From: Diospyros lotus
Lineage: Eukaryota > Streptophyta > Magnoliopsida > Ericales > Ebenaceae
Direction of reading: 5' to 3'
Length of the DNA: 64,000 nucleotides
Assembly (NCBI RefSeq): GCF_014633365.1
Contig: NC_068347.1
Coordinates: forward strand, 12,181,655-12,245,654
Numbering within the stretch: position 1 is the stretch's first letter; every line of letters begins with the position of its first letter. Positions 11,184-23,141 of this stretch are shown in pieces. A program made the position numbers and the translations under genes. The notes under the pieces are model-generated. The model was not told where the DNA came from. It worked only from the letters and a program-made list of their open reading frames with translations, and did no database searches.

Positions 11184-12060
11184 GCCTATAGAATCCTCGA
11201 AACCATCCCTTTAAACCCTGATGATGGAAGCCAAAAAGTACATGTGGGAAGCCAACTAGAGAGCCAGGAGAAAGAAGAGATCATTAGATGTTTGCGCTCC
11301 TGTGCGGACATATTTGCTTGGACGCCTGCCGACATGCCTGGAATCAACCCTAAAATCATATCCCATCGACTGAATATCCGTTTAGAAGCTCGGCCAGTCA
11401 AGAAGAAGAAAAGACACATCGCCCCTAAGAGATTGAAACACCTGGAATAAGAAGTAGATAAGCTCCTGCAAGCAGGATTCATTAGGAAGGTCCAACACCC
11501 CGAGTGGCTGGCGAATGTCGTGATGGTACCTAAGGCCAACGGGAAATGGCGAGTGTGCATTGATTTTACCAAGCTGAACAAGGCTTGCCCAAAGGACTCT
11601 TACCCACTCCCTCAAATAGACAGGCTAGCTGATACCTCTGGATATGCCATATTGAGCTTCTTGGATGCGTTTTCAGGTTACCACCAGATTAGTATGTATC
11701 CGCCTGACGCTAAGAAAATGGCTTTTATTACAGAAAAAAGGACGTACTGCCACCAGGTGATGCCTTTTGGCCTAAAGAATGCAGGGGCCACGTATCAGAG
11801 GATGGTCAATAAGATATTCAAGGACCTACTGGGGGAGGTGATGGAAGAATATGTGGACGATATGATAGTAAAGAGTAGACAAGGTGAGTCACATGCCAGT
11901 CAACTCAAAAAGGTTTTTGCAATATTTAGGAAAAATAACATGCGCCTGAGTCCTGGCAAGTGTGCATCGGAGTAAAGTCAGGAAAATTCCTAGGATACAT
12001 GATTACTCTAGAGGGATAGAAGCTAACCCTAAAAAAGTGAAAGCAGTGATTGACATGTAG
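11184..12060 (+). pseudogene. Reverse transcriptase of Tat-A
   Basis: Starts with a linker containing CLRSCADIFAWTPADMPGI, then KLLQAGFIRKVQHPEW, ANGKWRVCIDFTKLNKACP, SFLDAFSGYHQI, HQVMPFGLKNAGATYQRMVN and the catalytic EEYVDDMIVKS. The catalytic YVDD is intact. One TAA at 11448-11450 (HLE*EVDKLL) interrupts the frame, and a frame shift near 11970 separates the RT from the connection region (GIEANPKKVKAVIDM). Confidence 0.92.
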
Positions 12061-12660
12061 TCCCCCTCCTCAATGAAAGAAGTTTAGAGGTTGAATGGTC
12101 TTCTAACAGCATTGGGCAGATTTCTCTCGAAACAGGTTGAGCGCAGCCTCCCTTTCTACAAGGCTTTAAAGGGAGGAAATAGTTTTTAGTGGACTCCTAA
12201 GTGAGAGAAGGCCTTCCAAGAATTGAAAGCATACCTCAAGGAGATTCCCCTACTGACACTACCAGAAATTGGAGAAAAACTATGTCTATATTTGGGAGTC
12301 ATTCATCAGGCAGTGAGCATCATCCTCATCAGACAACTTGGACAGATTGACAGTCCGATATATTATGTGAGCAAGGTGTTGTAAGGAGCAGAAACGTGAT
12401 ACCCCTATGCTGAAAAGGTAGCTCTAGCCTTGTTAATGGCAGCGAGAAAATTAAGACGCTACTTTCAAGCCCACGCCATGACCTTATTGACAGATCAGCC
12501 GTTAAGACAAATCCTACAAAGACCGGAATGCTCAGGAAGGCTAACCAAGTGGGCAGTTGAACTTAGTGAATACAATATCAGCTTTGAGCCTAGAAACACA
12601 ATAAAAGGGAAAGCGTTGGCGGATTTCATAGTGCAATGCACTCATTCTCCAGCAGCATAA
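12061..12660 (+). pseudogene. RNase H domain of Tat-A
   Basis: Follows RT with SMKEV, LLTALGRFLS and KAFQELKAYLKEIPLL, then YYVSKVL, an AEKVALALLMAARKL helix and LLTDQPLRQILQRPE, ending with GKALADFIVQCTHSPAA and TAA at 12658. Several stops (for example ~12085, 12187, 12383) fit TGG or CAG changes. This is the ordinary retroelement RNase H; a second RNase H follows. Confidence 0.88.
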
Positions 12661-12669
12661 AAAGTTTAC

Positions 12670-13065
12670 ATGAATGAATGGATGTTGTTCATTGACGAAG
12701 CATTCAATGCCAAAGGGAGTGGGGAAGGGGTGGTATTATTCTCTCCGGAGAAAGAAGTGTTAGAATATTCCCTATGCTTCACCTTTCCCAGCTCAAACAA
12801 TGTAACAGAATACGAGGCTTTATTAACTGGAATGAAATTGGCAGAAATATTGGAGGTAAAAAGCCTGACCGCCCACAGCGATTCTCAGTTGGTAGTATAA
12901 CAGTTCCAATGCGCTTTTGAGGTAAGAGAGCCAATCTTGGCCCGTTATCTACAGAAGGTGAAGGGACACACCCACAGGTTTGAACGCTTTGAAATTATTC
13001 AGATCAACAGGTCCCTCAACCATCACGCTGACGCACTGTCCAAATTGGCCTCCACTTGAGATACC
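12670..13065 (+). pseudogene. Second (archaeal-type) RNase H of Tat-A
   Basis: WMLFIDEAFNAKGSGEGVVL (D..G-S/G-x-G), NNVTEYEALLTGMKLA (catalytic Glu), LTAHSDSQLVV (second Asp) and NHHADALSKLAS (last acidic/His region). This is the archaeal-type RNase H found between RNase H and integrase in Tat elements. A stop (TAA at 12898-12900) follows SDSQLVV, where a Q or N codon is usual. Confidence 0.88.
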
Positions 13066-14496
13066 CTAGGACGGTTGATCCACATAGAGGTCCTGCAATG
13101 ACCAAGTGTAGATGAGAGCAAAAAAGGTGTTCTCTGCATTGATATGGATGATAACTGGAGGATGCCAATGCTAAAGTACCTGCTTAATCAGGAGCTTCCA
13201 GCAACACCCATGGAGGCTAAGAGATTGAAGACCCATACGGCCCGCTTTATAATTATTAGCCAAGAGCTATACAAGAGAGGGTATGTCGTGCCATTGCTTA
13301 AGTGCTTGGGGAGCCGAGAGGCAGGGTAGGCTCTGGAAGAAGTGCACGAAGGGTACTATGGTGAGCACCTCAACAGAAGAGCATTGGTTGGAAAGATCCT
13401 ATGGGCCGGTTTCTTTTGGCCCACCTTGAGGCAGGACGCAGCCCGAAAAGTGCGGACATTTGATAAGTACCAAAAACACGCCCCTTTGACAATGCGACCC
13501 CCTTCGTTAATCCAGAAAATATTTTAGCCGTTGCCATTTGCACAATGGGGGTTAGACATTTTGGGTCCATTTTCGATGGCATCAACGCAAAGAAAATTCC
13601 TACTGGTGGCCACTGATTACTTCACGAAGTAGGTCAAAGCTGAACCGCTAGCAACCATCACTGAGAAAAGAGTAGAGGGAATGGTGTGGAAAGATATAAT
13701 ATTTCATTTCAACATACCCAAAATTCTCAACACGGATCATGGAACACAATTTGATTCTGAAGCTTTTAAGGCTTTTTGCCAAAGATGGGGCATCAATTTG
13801 AGGATGGCATCTATGGCATATCCACAAGCCAACGGGCAGGCAGAAGCAAGCAATAAAACTATCCTACACGGGTTGAAGACCTGACTGGAACAAGCCAAAG
13901 GCAAATGGACCGACAAACTCCCCAACATTTTATGGGTTTATCGCACGACCAGTCGCATGCATATAGGGGAAACACCATTCACCTTGGTATATGGGACAGA
14001 TGCCCTTATTCCGGAGGAAGTAGACCTCATCTCGCCTCGGGTTATGGCTTTCAGGGAGAAAGAGAATTCAGAAAGTTTGAGAGAGAACCTAGATTTGATA
14101 GATGAGTTGAGAGAGAAGGCAGCTATGCAGTTGGCGGCATATCAAAGAAGAATCACCAGCTATTACAATGCGAGGGTCTGTCCTTAAATGTTCTAGGAAG
14201 GAGATCTAGTGCTCAGGAGAACAGCGATTACAAATGCCCTTAGGGAGGAAAGAAAACTCAGACCAAACTGGGAAGGACCCTATAAGATACAGAAGATGCT
14301 AGGACCCAACACTTGCGTATTACAGACATTGTAGGGAGAGATGATGAGTAAGACCTAGAATACCATGCACCTCAAAAGATACTTCACCGCCCTGGCAATC
14401 GAGGCTAGCCTTAAAGGATCCAAAGCTGAAGGCATGGAGATGCGTTCGTTACAAGAGGCGCTGCCTGACTCCACTGAGAGCCGAAGTTCTTTTTAA
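13066..14496 (+). pseudogene. Integrase of Tat-A
   Basis: Zinc-binding N-terminus reads VHEGYYGEHLNRRAL ... RTFDKYQKHAP: both cysteines of the usual R-C-D-x-C are replaced (Phe and Tyr). The core shows LLVATDYFTK (Asp), ILNTDHGTQFDS (Asp) and QANGQAEASNKTI (Glu), then WVYRTTSR and GETPFTLVYGTDA, and a C-terminal LRPNWEGPYKI. Ends at TAA 14494-14496. At least six stops. Loss of both zinc-binding cysteines alone should inactivate it. Confidence 0.9.
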
Positions 14497-15960
14497 TTTA
14501 ATTTCTTTATGTAATAATTCCCCTATGAATAAAAGAGCACCCCCATGTATTCCCGTGGAGTAGGCAAACTATAAGCCGAATCACGTAAAATCTCTTATGC
14601 CTTGAGCATTTATATGTACGATAAAACATGAAGCAGGTACAACAACCCAGTGATGACCCCTAACAAGATCAGGATAGCCTAGTGGAAATTAGGGGCATAC
14701 GACCAAAAGCCGGGTGAGGATCATTGTGTACTCCGACGTCTATGCCTGTAGACTCACCCAGATCCCTCGATTGAAGTTTGGTGCTATGCTCCTAAGCGAA
14801 CTGGCCATTGAACCTAGATATGCTGAGAGCAAGCTGACTCTCGTAAGGGGCAGAAGGAGATGATGCTTCCATACGGTAAGTCAAAAGACACCTACACCGC
14901 GCAAGGCCCAAGTCGCCCAGTTACAATCTGATGCCTATGACCCCAGACTAGGTCGGGACCATCTGGTACTCCGACGCCTATGCCCGCAGACTCACCCAGA
15001 TCCCTCGATTGAAGTCCTGTGCTATGCTCTTAAGATAGACCCGACTCCTGGATCGATCTGACGCCTAGGTCTCCCAGCAAAAGTTGGACGCCCAGAAGGA
15101 ATCCCTAACAGGACTGTTGGCCAAACCCAGAGTCCCGGAGGCAGACTAGACCTTGGAATAGTAGTCTAGAGGGTGAAAGACCAGAACCTACCTCAAAGAC
15201 TTGACTATCTAGCCTCAATTTAACACCTACAATGATAGACCCACTCAGGATCATCAGATGTTCTGACGCCTACGCCCGCAAACTCACCCGGATCCCTCGA
15301 TTGAAGTCCAATGCTATGCTCATAAGCTAGACACGACTCCTCGATTGATCTGGCGCCTAGGTCTCCCGGTAAACTCGGATGCCCGAGACTAATCCCGCAT
15401 TGGATCCTTGGCCCAACCTAGCTCTCTTAAGGTAAATGAAACTGATGAAAAATAGCAGGCACCATCAAAAGGTGTCCCCTTAAAAAAAAAAAAAATGGTT
15501 AACTAAAGAATTTGCAAGCACATGCCCCTCCTAGAAACATTCGCGAAGGGCCAACTGAAAGGCAACCCCCCAATCTTGAAAAATCTGAGAGCTTGATAAA
15601 CGTTACATGAGTCTCGTCGTAAACAAGTCAGGGGAGAAAGGCATATCCCGAGTTTCCTGAGACCAAAGAGCCTTGAAAAGGAGATAATAATTGAACCATC
15701 GAGGCGAATAAATTGAAGCTTAAATAGGTGCGGATGCAAGTCTCACAACCAACGAACAAATTACGTAACAATGCAAACAAGTCAATTACAGGAGGCACGT
15801 TGGAACGACTTCCAAAAAGCTATATTCATACAAAGTCGATAAAATAAAGCGCAATAGTTAAAGAAACATGTCAGGAACTCAAAAGATGCTTCAAGATGAA
15901 ACTAACAAAATGATCATTCCATACAGCTAGGTAAAAACAATATCAGTTATAAAGTCTACA
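14497..15960. repeat. 3' non-coding region of Tat-A with about three tandem repeats
   Basis: A ~270-base unit occurs about three times. Its best marker, ACTCCGACGCCTATGCCCGC followed by CTCACCCAGATCCCTCGATTG, starts near 14730, 14968 and 15260. Tandem repeats between pol and the 3' LTR are a known trait of some Tat elements (Retand of Silene). An A-run lies at 15482-15494. 15495-15960 holds nothing recognised. Confidence 0.8.
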
Positions 15961-18624
15961 CTAATCTTCGATTGGACGGCGATCCACGTGGCCCAAACCC
16001 TCTTTAGGGGGCAGACCTTGAGAAGCATTAGCAGTAAGATACATTTCCAAGTCTCTCTCGATCATTTGAGCGGTGTTCAACAAGCTGGCGCCTACTTCAC
16101 CCTCCTCGAACTCTAGAGCATAAGGACTCCATGGACCCTGCAGATTACTAAGGTCATCCTCCAACGCTTGTCTTATACATTCCTCAGGCCCAAGGTTATC
16201 TAGCTTGTACTTTCTCCAGTCAGGAGTGGTCCCGACAGACATGGCATTATCAAAAGTTATCTCTGAGAAAAAGTCCCCCAGGTGCCTGGTCTCCATGAAA
16301 TTACGGCAGAGATAAAAGTCGAACTTCAAAAAGTAGTTAGCATAACTATCCTTACGACTGAAGAAATCCCTGGAAAGAAGGTATTACTTCATAGCCTCCC
16401 TCGTTGTCCCTTCAATTTCGCGCTGCCTATTCTCTCACATGTTTTTCGTCTCCATCTGAGCACGTGCAGCCGTTTGGAGTGACGCTGCTACCCGTTCCTC
16501 GGCGCAGGCCATGTCACCTTTCAAACAAGACACCTCCTCTTGGGTCACCGCCAGAGAAGATACTTTTTCTTCATAAGTCCGGTTCTGGGCCTCCAGCGCT
16601 ACCTCCCATTTGCGGGCATTATCCTCGATCGCCTGGCGACTTATGGAGAGATCCTGGAGTTGAGCTTCGAGACTAGTCTTATCCGACTCCAGATGGATGA
16701 TTGTCATATTCAGGACTTGCTCGTCCTCTTTCCATTGGAAGGACTTCTCTGTCAAGTTATAAATTCGCACCTCTTGGCGCGCCAGTCATGCACGGTTCAT
16801 AGTGTTGGTCACCATGAAACCTTGAGCACCCTGTGAGAATAAAGCAGAGGAAGGTCAATGAGAGAAAAATAAGACGGCCACTGAGAAAAGAAAAAATAAA
16901 GAAAGAGGCAAGGAAGTTTACAATCGCAAGATGTCGTTCAAACTCGTCCATATCCTCCGAAGAATTGTGGAAATATCGACCTTCATCGCGAGGAATGATG
17001 GAGGAGTAGAGAAGGTGGGCACCAACCCCAGGCATTTCAATGGTGTCCGTGTCAAGAACCCCAGGTTGCATGTCGAAGTGCTCCCCGCGGACCTAGTAAT
17101 TGGCGTCCAACTGTACTACCCCCTGGTGGGGAGCTAGTATGCGGCAAAGATCAGGGCCAATCCTCTGGAAGCAGACCCCTTCTCCATGTGCAAAGTGCGA
17201 TGATCGTCGCGTTAAGGATTGATCACAATACGGTGATACAATCCCCAGCCGCTCTCGTGAACTGCATCAACGGTGGCCTAGTCAACGCGAGAAGTAGCCT
17301 CGCCCTCCAGACCCTCCCCATGCCTGGGTGGCTCGTGTGGAGTGTGGTGGAGGTCCCCACTCATGGCCACGGATACCTCCATCTCGAGCTAAAAGGATGC
17401 TGCAGTAAACCCAAGAAGGGGCTTGGCTGGCGAATCTTGAGCAAGGGGATCATCGGCAGGTTGAAACATAGCAAGGTCCGCCTTTACCACTTGGTGATGA
17501 CTCCTCTTCCTCCTCCGATGGCAGTGACGCAGAGGAGCCCAGGTCTGTCCTACCCCCTCACCTCGTTCGGTATTACAAGCATCGGGACAAAGGCCTCATC
17601 TTGAGGATCGAGTGGGGGTTGCATTTCAACCGGTGTAGCTCTAGGGGTGACCCGTTGGTTAGAAGATCTCATTAAGTGATGCATGGCTGTAAGAAAAATG
17701 CACAACGTGGTTAGATACCATAACAATAACTTGAGTGCAAAGATTAAAACAAGGAAGGATTGTGAAACAACTAAGGGGGTCCACACCTTCAGGAGAAGGT
17801 TGCTCCTGGAGAGGGACACCTCCTCCTCTGGCCGTGACAATGGGCGTTGGGCCAACTAGAGGATCTGGACATGGTACCCTGGGCACCCTACGACGAGACG
17901 ATTCGCCATGCTCCGAAATCTAGCCCACCCTTATCAATTTGTCCACGATCAAGAGGTCAAGGAGATGCTTAGGGCCACCCCGAGTAATAACACGATGACT
18001 ATCCTCATATCTCTCCCTAAGTTCAGAAAAGGGGGCACTCAATATTGGTTTCCCCGCTCTCTCAGGATTGGTGCACCATTCGCGGGGAGCATTCCACACC
18101 CCGTTTGGAGGTTGGACCAAGAACCACCGTGAGTTGAACAAAGCTTCTCATGGAGGAGACTTAGAAAAAAGATGATCACCTCGGGTCCGTTGTAGGGTAT
18201 ACATGTGAAAACGTTCCTTAACTAAGCGTAAGTGGAAGAGGTAGTAAAGGAAGTCCACAGTGGGGTCTATGTCATTCTCACTACAAATGAAAAAAAGGCA
18301 AACTAATTGAGCCCAACAATTGGGATACAATTGGCCTGGAGCAAGTCTACTAAGACGAAGAAACTTAAGACCAAAATTATGGAGAGGGAGATGGAAACCT
18401 AGGTGAAAGCTAGCCTCATGGACACTCATCCACCCCTCTTTTACATCAACCGCACAATTTTCCTCAACGCGAGGAAGCCTAGTACGATACTCCCCAGGAA
18501 TGTTGTGATTTTGACGAATAAGGGCCACATCATTTTCGTTCATACGGGAGCATTTACCCTTCAAGAAGAAATGCTCGACCCCATGGGAATCGATATCATG
18601 ATGGTATATCTTTCCACTGGCCAT
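15961..18624 (-). pseudogene. Antisense spliced gene of Tat-A (gypsy-type transposon domain plus coiled coil)
   Basis: Lies opposite to gag-pol. Likely start ATG at 18624 (MASGKIYHHD). The N-terminal part has FHLGFHLPLHNFGLKFL, LAPGQLYPNCWAQLV and DFLYYLFHL, and after one in-frame TGA (18146-18148) ALFNSRWFLVQPP. This order resembles the plant 'putative gypsy type transposon' family (PF04195-like) and matches Tat-B's antisense gene. A middle part lies around 17886-16922. A 91-base intron (16831-16921, GT..AG, phase 0) leads into a last exon 15961-16830: 290 codons in one frame, coiled coil then acidic tail ending RRPIED, with about three in-frame stops. Middle exons are uncertain. Function unknown. 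Confidence 0.72.
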
Positions 18625-18689
18625 AGTAGGGAACGGGAATGGTCGAAAATAGAGAAAAAAGGCTTGAGGAGTTTGTCTTGCTAAAAGAG

Positions 18690-19190
18690 TTAATGTCACT
18701 TCGAAAGGATTTTCCTTCAGAAGGGGATTCCTTCCAAGAGATTTTCCTTCGAAAGGAGCTGGATTAGGTCTAAGATGATTTTCCTTCAGAAGGAACCTCC
18801 TAGGTTCTAACGCGTATTTGCTTCGGAAGAAGCTCGAAGGAGACAAGCACTGTCCTGAAAAAATGTTCCTTCGGAAGGAACACGTATTTCGAAGGAAAAA
18901 CTGCAAATAAGGATGTTTAGTGGATTACCTAACATAGGGTTTTTTCTTTCGAAAGGAATTCCTTCGAAAAGAGATGGAGCAAGGCAAGAAAGGAATGCTT
19001 TGAAATGAAATAACACAGATGTGCGAGGGATTCTTTTAAAAGGGTGAAATCGTGAAAAAATTCCCGAAGCGGCTGAGCCTATTTATAGCTGATATATGGA
19101 AGCCCAAACGCCACGATTACCGAGGGAGCCTTCGGAAGTGGTCCTTCGGGAAGAGCCTTCGGAAGCAGACATTGCGAAGAGACATTGTCG
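18690..19190. repeat. CCTTCGGAAGG-type motif cluster near the antisense promoter
   Basis: About fifteen copies of TTCCTTCGGAAGG, CTTCGAAAGG or close variants, the same motif as in the LTRs, placed around the promoter and leader of the antisense gene. 18907-19268 otherwise has no gene. Confidence 0.75.
19080..19087 (-). promoter_or_regulatory. TATA box for the antisense gene of Tat-A
   Basis: On the minus strand the sequence reads GCTATAAATAGGCTC, a canonical plant TATA box, about 460 bases upstream of the proposed ATG at 18624. The other Tat element has TATAAATA in the same place relative to its antisense gene. Confidence 0.65.
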
Positions 19191-19250
19191 ATTCTTGGTG
19201 CAATATGGCTAGCAATTACTCTTCATTCTGTATCTTTAGCAAAACAAAAT

Positions 19251-19268
19251 AAAGATTGGGGGGACAAT
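19251..19268 (+). other. Polypurine tract of Tat-A
   Basis: AAAGATTGGGGGGACAAT immediately precedes the 3' LTR and is where plus-strand cDNA synthesis is expected to start. Confidence 0.75.
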
Positions 19269-20011
19269 TGTTGTGCCCCAATAATCGAAAGCAGAAGGTG
19301 TTGGGAGTAGCTGCGGAAGGGCTCTTCGAAATGACTCCTCGGAAGTCCTTCCGGGATTCATTCGGAAGGAATCCCTTTAGAACTGACACATGTTTTGCTG
19401 AGCGATCTTTATAAAAGGCTAAGTCCAACACTCAAAAAGGGATCCATACATCTGTATTTCTCTCCCACTTTCCTTCGAAAATTTAGCCTTCTTTTCTTTT
19501 CCTTACGATTATTTTCCTTCCGTTACTGACTTAACTATCGGATGGTCTTCACAGGAGGAGAATCCCGCGAGCCTTCTAACCTTTGTTTCCCCTCTACAAG
19601 TCCTTTGGAAGCCCCATCCCATTCCTTTGGAAGCGTTCTCCGGAGGAAGCCCTTGCTCTCCCCTTCGGGAGCAAAGCACCTGTTCCTTTGGAAGGACCCT
19701 CCAGTTCCTCCGGACGCAGCACTCTACTCCTTCGGAATGAGGTTTCGCACGGGAAGATCAAGCTCCTTGGAAGGACCTCATTGCAAGCCAGCCTTCGGGA
19801 AGGTACAGTTGTTCCTTCAGAAGAGAAGCCAAGCGAATTGCCTATGGAGGACCGAAGTCATTCCTTTGGAAATATCATTTATGTCACGTCCCAAAGGTCC
19901 TTCGGAAGCCCACTCTAATTCTGCAACCAGTCTTTGATTAGATCTCGAGGCTGACGGCATACACGGGCACCCTACTCCTATAAATACTAATTGTTGTATT
20001 TTGGAATAACA
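19269..20011 (+). repeat. 3' LTR of Tat-A (743 bp)
   Basis: Homologous to 8150-8941 with several indels and many substitutions. TATAAAA at 19410-19416. It ends TTGGAATAACA and is followed by the duplicated target GTTTT. Confidence 0.92.
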
Positions 20012-20177
20012 GTTTTGGAATGATTCCTTAAGTGGAGCAAAGAGAAGGACGAAGCCTAGCTCCCACCTAGGGTGTTTCTTGTTGAAATATAGTCCATCTC
20101 TTCAATTATTGGCTTGGTAAATGAGTAATCTAGTCAATTACTCACTGGTGGCGCCCGTAGATTGGAGTGAGTTGTCA
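20012..20177 (+). repeat. LTR remnant, right half
   Basis: Continues 8073-8149 after the Tat-A insertion. It aligns base by base with the 3' end of the 52382-58292 LTR (read on the minus strand): ..AGTGGAGCAAAGAGAAGG.., then TTTCTTGTTGAAATATA.., then CAATTACTCACT.., ending GTTGTCACA where the other ends GCGTTACA. Confidence 0.6.
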
Positions 20178-20622
20178 CAACTCTAATAAATATAGCTTTT
20201 CTAATCGAGTATGTATTAAAAAATTTTGTGTAAAAAATGTAATCTAGTGAAAGGCAGTTTGTAATTGAGTAAGTCATAAAAATAGTTTATTACAAAACAT
20301 ATGTACTTGAGTAAAGATTAAACTTTGTCGATTAAACACCACTTTATACTTGAGTAATACTTGATAGAATTCAAAAAATATAGTCGTTATAGAACATTAA
20401 ATGCAATCTATCTTTAATTTTTAGAGTATTAAATGCTTCTTAGACAAATTCTACATGGATTTTAATGTTTCTAACTAAATTTTGAGATGTTATAGAGACA
20501 AAAAGTGGCAATTAAGACGCAAAAAAAACATTCTCTCACCTTGATGGACAGTTCAAGAAAAGCATTAAGTGATAGAACACTATATAAAGAAACTAAAGCT
20601 TGAAGAACATAAAGAAGGTTAT
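20178..20622 (+). repeat. Copia-like LTR remnant, left part
   Basis: Non-coding. It has five loosely spaced copies of an AAT(C/T)GAGTA / CTTGAGTAA motif (20205-20360), then a CTATATAAAG promoter-like box near 20580 and a transcribed-leader-like stretch. The right part resumes at 23142 after the solo LTR. It looks like the promoter half of a long copia LTR (SIRE/Maximus-like), but no coding domain is present to confirm this. Confidence 0.4.
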
Positions 20623-23141
20623 TGTAATACTCAAAAATCTTGTGATATTTTGGTGAATAAAGTGTTTTGGTGGAAATATGAAATTTTGTGGAAGTTGATA
20701 TCAGAAGGTAATACCCTAGATTTGAATTAATAAGTGACCGAATCAACTGCCGGGAATGCCCAAGATCTTAGATATCTAAGAAAAAGGATATGATATTAAC
20801 GAGCATCTCGAGACGAGATTTATGGCATTGAAAGAAATCAGAACAGAGACAGTGTTCGGTACAACTATGATACAGCCTGAAAAACTGAATGATCGTAAGG
20901 GACTTTCAAAAAATCAAAGGAACCCAGGGGGGATTCAAGTTTTGCATAAGGAACAACCCTAAAGTGGTTTTGGGATGAAACAAAAGGATTCATGATCAAA
21001 ACGTGATCTTGCATATATTTGGGCCTAAGTGTAATTTATGAATCTTAACTAAAAGTGGTAAAACGAAACATGGGAGATAAAATGTAAGAGGAAATTCAGG
21101 GTTTCGTTGCAGAATTTTTAGAAACTCAAAGAGTTGCATGGAAAGGCCCAAATGGAATTTAAAAGTTTGAAAGGGGCAAAAGTGTAATTTCTAAATACTG
21201 GTAGTGTGAACACTATTAGCCACTGGCCGCCTCTCCCATCATCAATTTTGGTTGTAGGAGGGCTACTAGGAGGGACTCATAGGCATCAGGGCTAGGCTTA
21301 GAGTCGTCAGGACCTACCTGTGATGAAGAAACGACCATGTTGACAGCCAATTTGATAAAAATTGCAGTCATGAGATGGTCAAAAATTCGGCCTCTGTAAT
21401 CCGCTCGTTTGAGGCTAATGATGGAGGATTTAGGTCGATCTAAGCCAGGTTAAGGCATTTAAGACCTTGAATTTGACAGCAACGTATGTTTCGAGGCTAA
21501 AAAACTGGTATAAAAAGGGGTCAATGGTAAAGGGTTTTTCATCAAATTCGAAGCTTTAGAAGGTGAATCAAGTGTTGAGAATAAAGGGCTTTTGTTATTT
21601 GTGTCTTGTAAAATTTTTCTAAAGAGTTTGGTGAGATTTCGTTCAGATTTGAGAAGGTTTCGAGAGGTCACTAGAAGAGTCAACAAAAGCCTTGGTCGAA
21701 CATTTAAACGGCCAATTGAGCCACTTTCGGTGGTTATTTCATGCATTCAAAGGCACCTTTGTGATCAACTTGAGGAGTAGAACAAGGTAGGATGGAAAAC
21801 AACAATTGCTGGCGACCAGAGCCGAAGAAAACGACCAACACGTGAGGTGCATGCGTTGGCCATTACACGTAGGGCGCGTGAGGTACCATTTTTGTCCAAA
21901 ATTAATTTATAATTTTTTTAAAATTATTTTATGATTTATGGTGGTGGAAAATTTGGGAAAAATCTTGAGGAGGTATTTATTTTAGAATTTTTTGGGAAAA
22001 AATATGAATAAAATAAAAGAAAAATTATGAAGAAATTAGAAAAAATAAAATATTGATTTTCTTAAATAAATATGATGGCCAGGGTATGTTGAGGTTCAAA
22101 ATTGAGTACAATTGTTGAAGCCTGGCATGAGAATTGAGGATTTAGACACGAGAATCGAGGTATTCTAAGTACGTCAAGGTAAGTGGTTCAACCCAAAACT
22201 TGGCTTGTTTTGTACAAATGGTTTGACTTATGATAGGTTGATTTTATGTGGATGGTTAATCCAAAATGTTTATTTACATGTGCATTGAAATACGTGCATT
22301 AAAATGTCATTTTATGTGATGCATCATTACATGTTGTGGTTATGGCATTGGCATATGCATTGGAAATGAGTAGTGTTTTCGGAGTGCTTTTGAGTAGGAA
22401 CGTAATCCCTGACGTGATTGTGGTGTGATAACCCACTTCCTACATTGATGTTGATTCTCTTGTGACGGAAGTGGTAACGATTGTTCCCATGATATCAGGG
22501 AGATGCATTAATGTTGCCCCTCTTAAGTTAGGACTGTGTTATGCCAATGTGTTAATGTGGTTATGTTGCTCTTAGAGAAATTGCATTTTTCCCTCGTTTG
22601 GGTTAAGTGTTGTGCGAGGTTCTCTAGGGCTGGGACGTGTCGGTTCATGGTCTTACATATATTCATGAAAATATTTTTGAACATTCACTTAAATGATTCA
22701 ACTTTTAATTTGGACTATATCTCTAGAATATTCAAACGTTCCAGGTGAAAGCAGTGACGCCAAGGGAAAAGAGAATTTTGAGATGTAGTCGTTGTTTACA
22801 TAGTTGATCTTTAACATATCTTTTCACTATGTTTGAGGTATTCAGTTGTTACTACTGAGAGATGAGTCTCCATGTATTTTGTTTTGAAGATGAGATGTTA
22901 AACAATGGTACGATTTCTATGTTATGAATGAAGAGTTTGTGGTTATGTACCATTTGAGGTTTCAATTTTGCTTTTGCATATGTGATAATATTTCTTATCT
23001 TAGCTTATTGATTATTAAGTTTGATATGCTAAAAAGGTAGAATGAGATTGTTGGGGAATAATTTATGTTAAGTGTATGTTGAGAAAAAATATTCTCAAAA
23101 TCCCAGGTTAATGCCACTCATGAGAAAAACGGGGTGTTATA
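20623..23141 (+). repeat. Solo LTR (2519 bp), Tekay-like
   Basis: Starts TGTAATACTC and ends GGGGTGTTATA, where the usual terminal CA has become TA. It is flanked by GTTAT (20618-20622) and GTTGT (23142-23146), a 5-bp duplication with one change. No internal region is present, so it is the product of LTR-LTR recombination. It shares GAATATTCAAACGTTCCAG with the solo LTR at 55102-57671 and its 5' end with the fragments at 29301 and 48362. Confidence 0.85.

Larger units (their letters stand above)
8150..20011 (+). mobile_element. Tat-lineage Ty3/gypsy retrotransposon 'Tat-A', complete but inactive
   Basis: A structurally complete 11.9 kb element. LTRs at 8150-8941 and 19269-20011 start TGTTGTGCCCC and are flanked by a perfect 5-bp target duplication GTTTT (8145-8149 and 20012-20016). 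Order: LTR, primer site, gag, protease, RT, RNase H, a second (archaeal-type) RNase H, integrase, tandem repeats, an antisense gene, polypurine tract, LTR. The two RNase H domains and the antisense gene place it in the Tat group. LTRs differ by many substitutions and several indels, so it is older than Tat-B. Confidence 0.92.

Noticed and set aside
16404..17604. Plus-strand ORFs of 90-138 aa in Tat-A (16404-16836, 17188-17604)
   Set aside because: They lie over the antisense coiled-coil and middle exons; no domain or homologous copy supports them.
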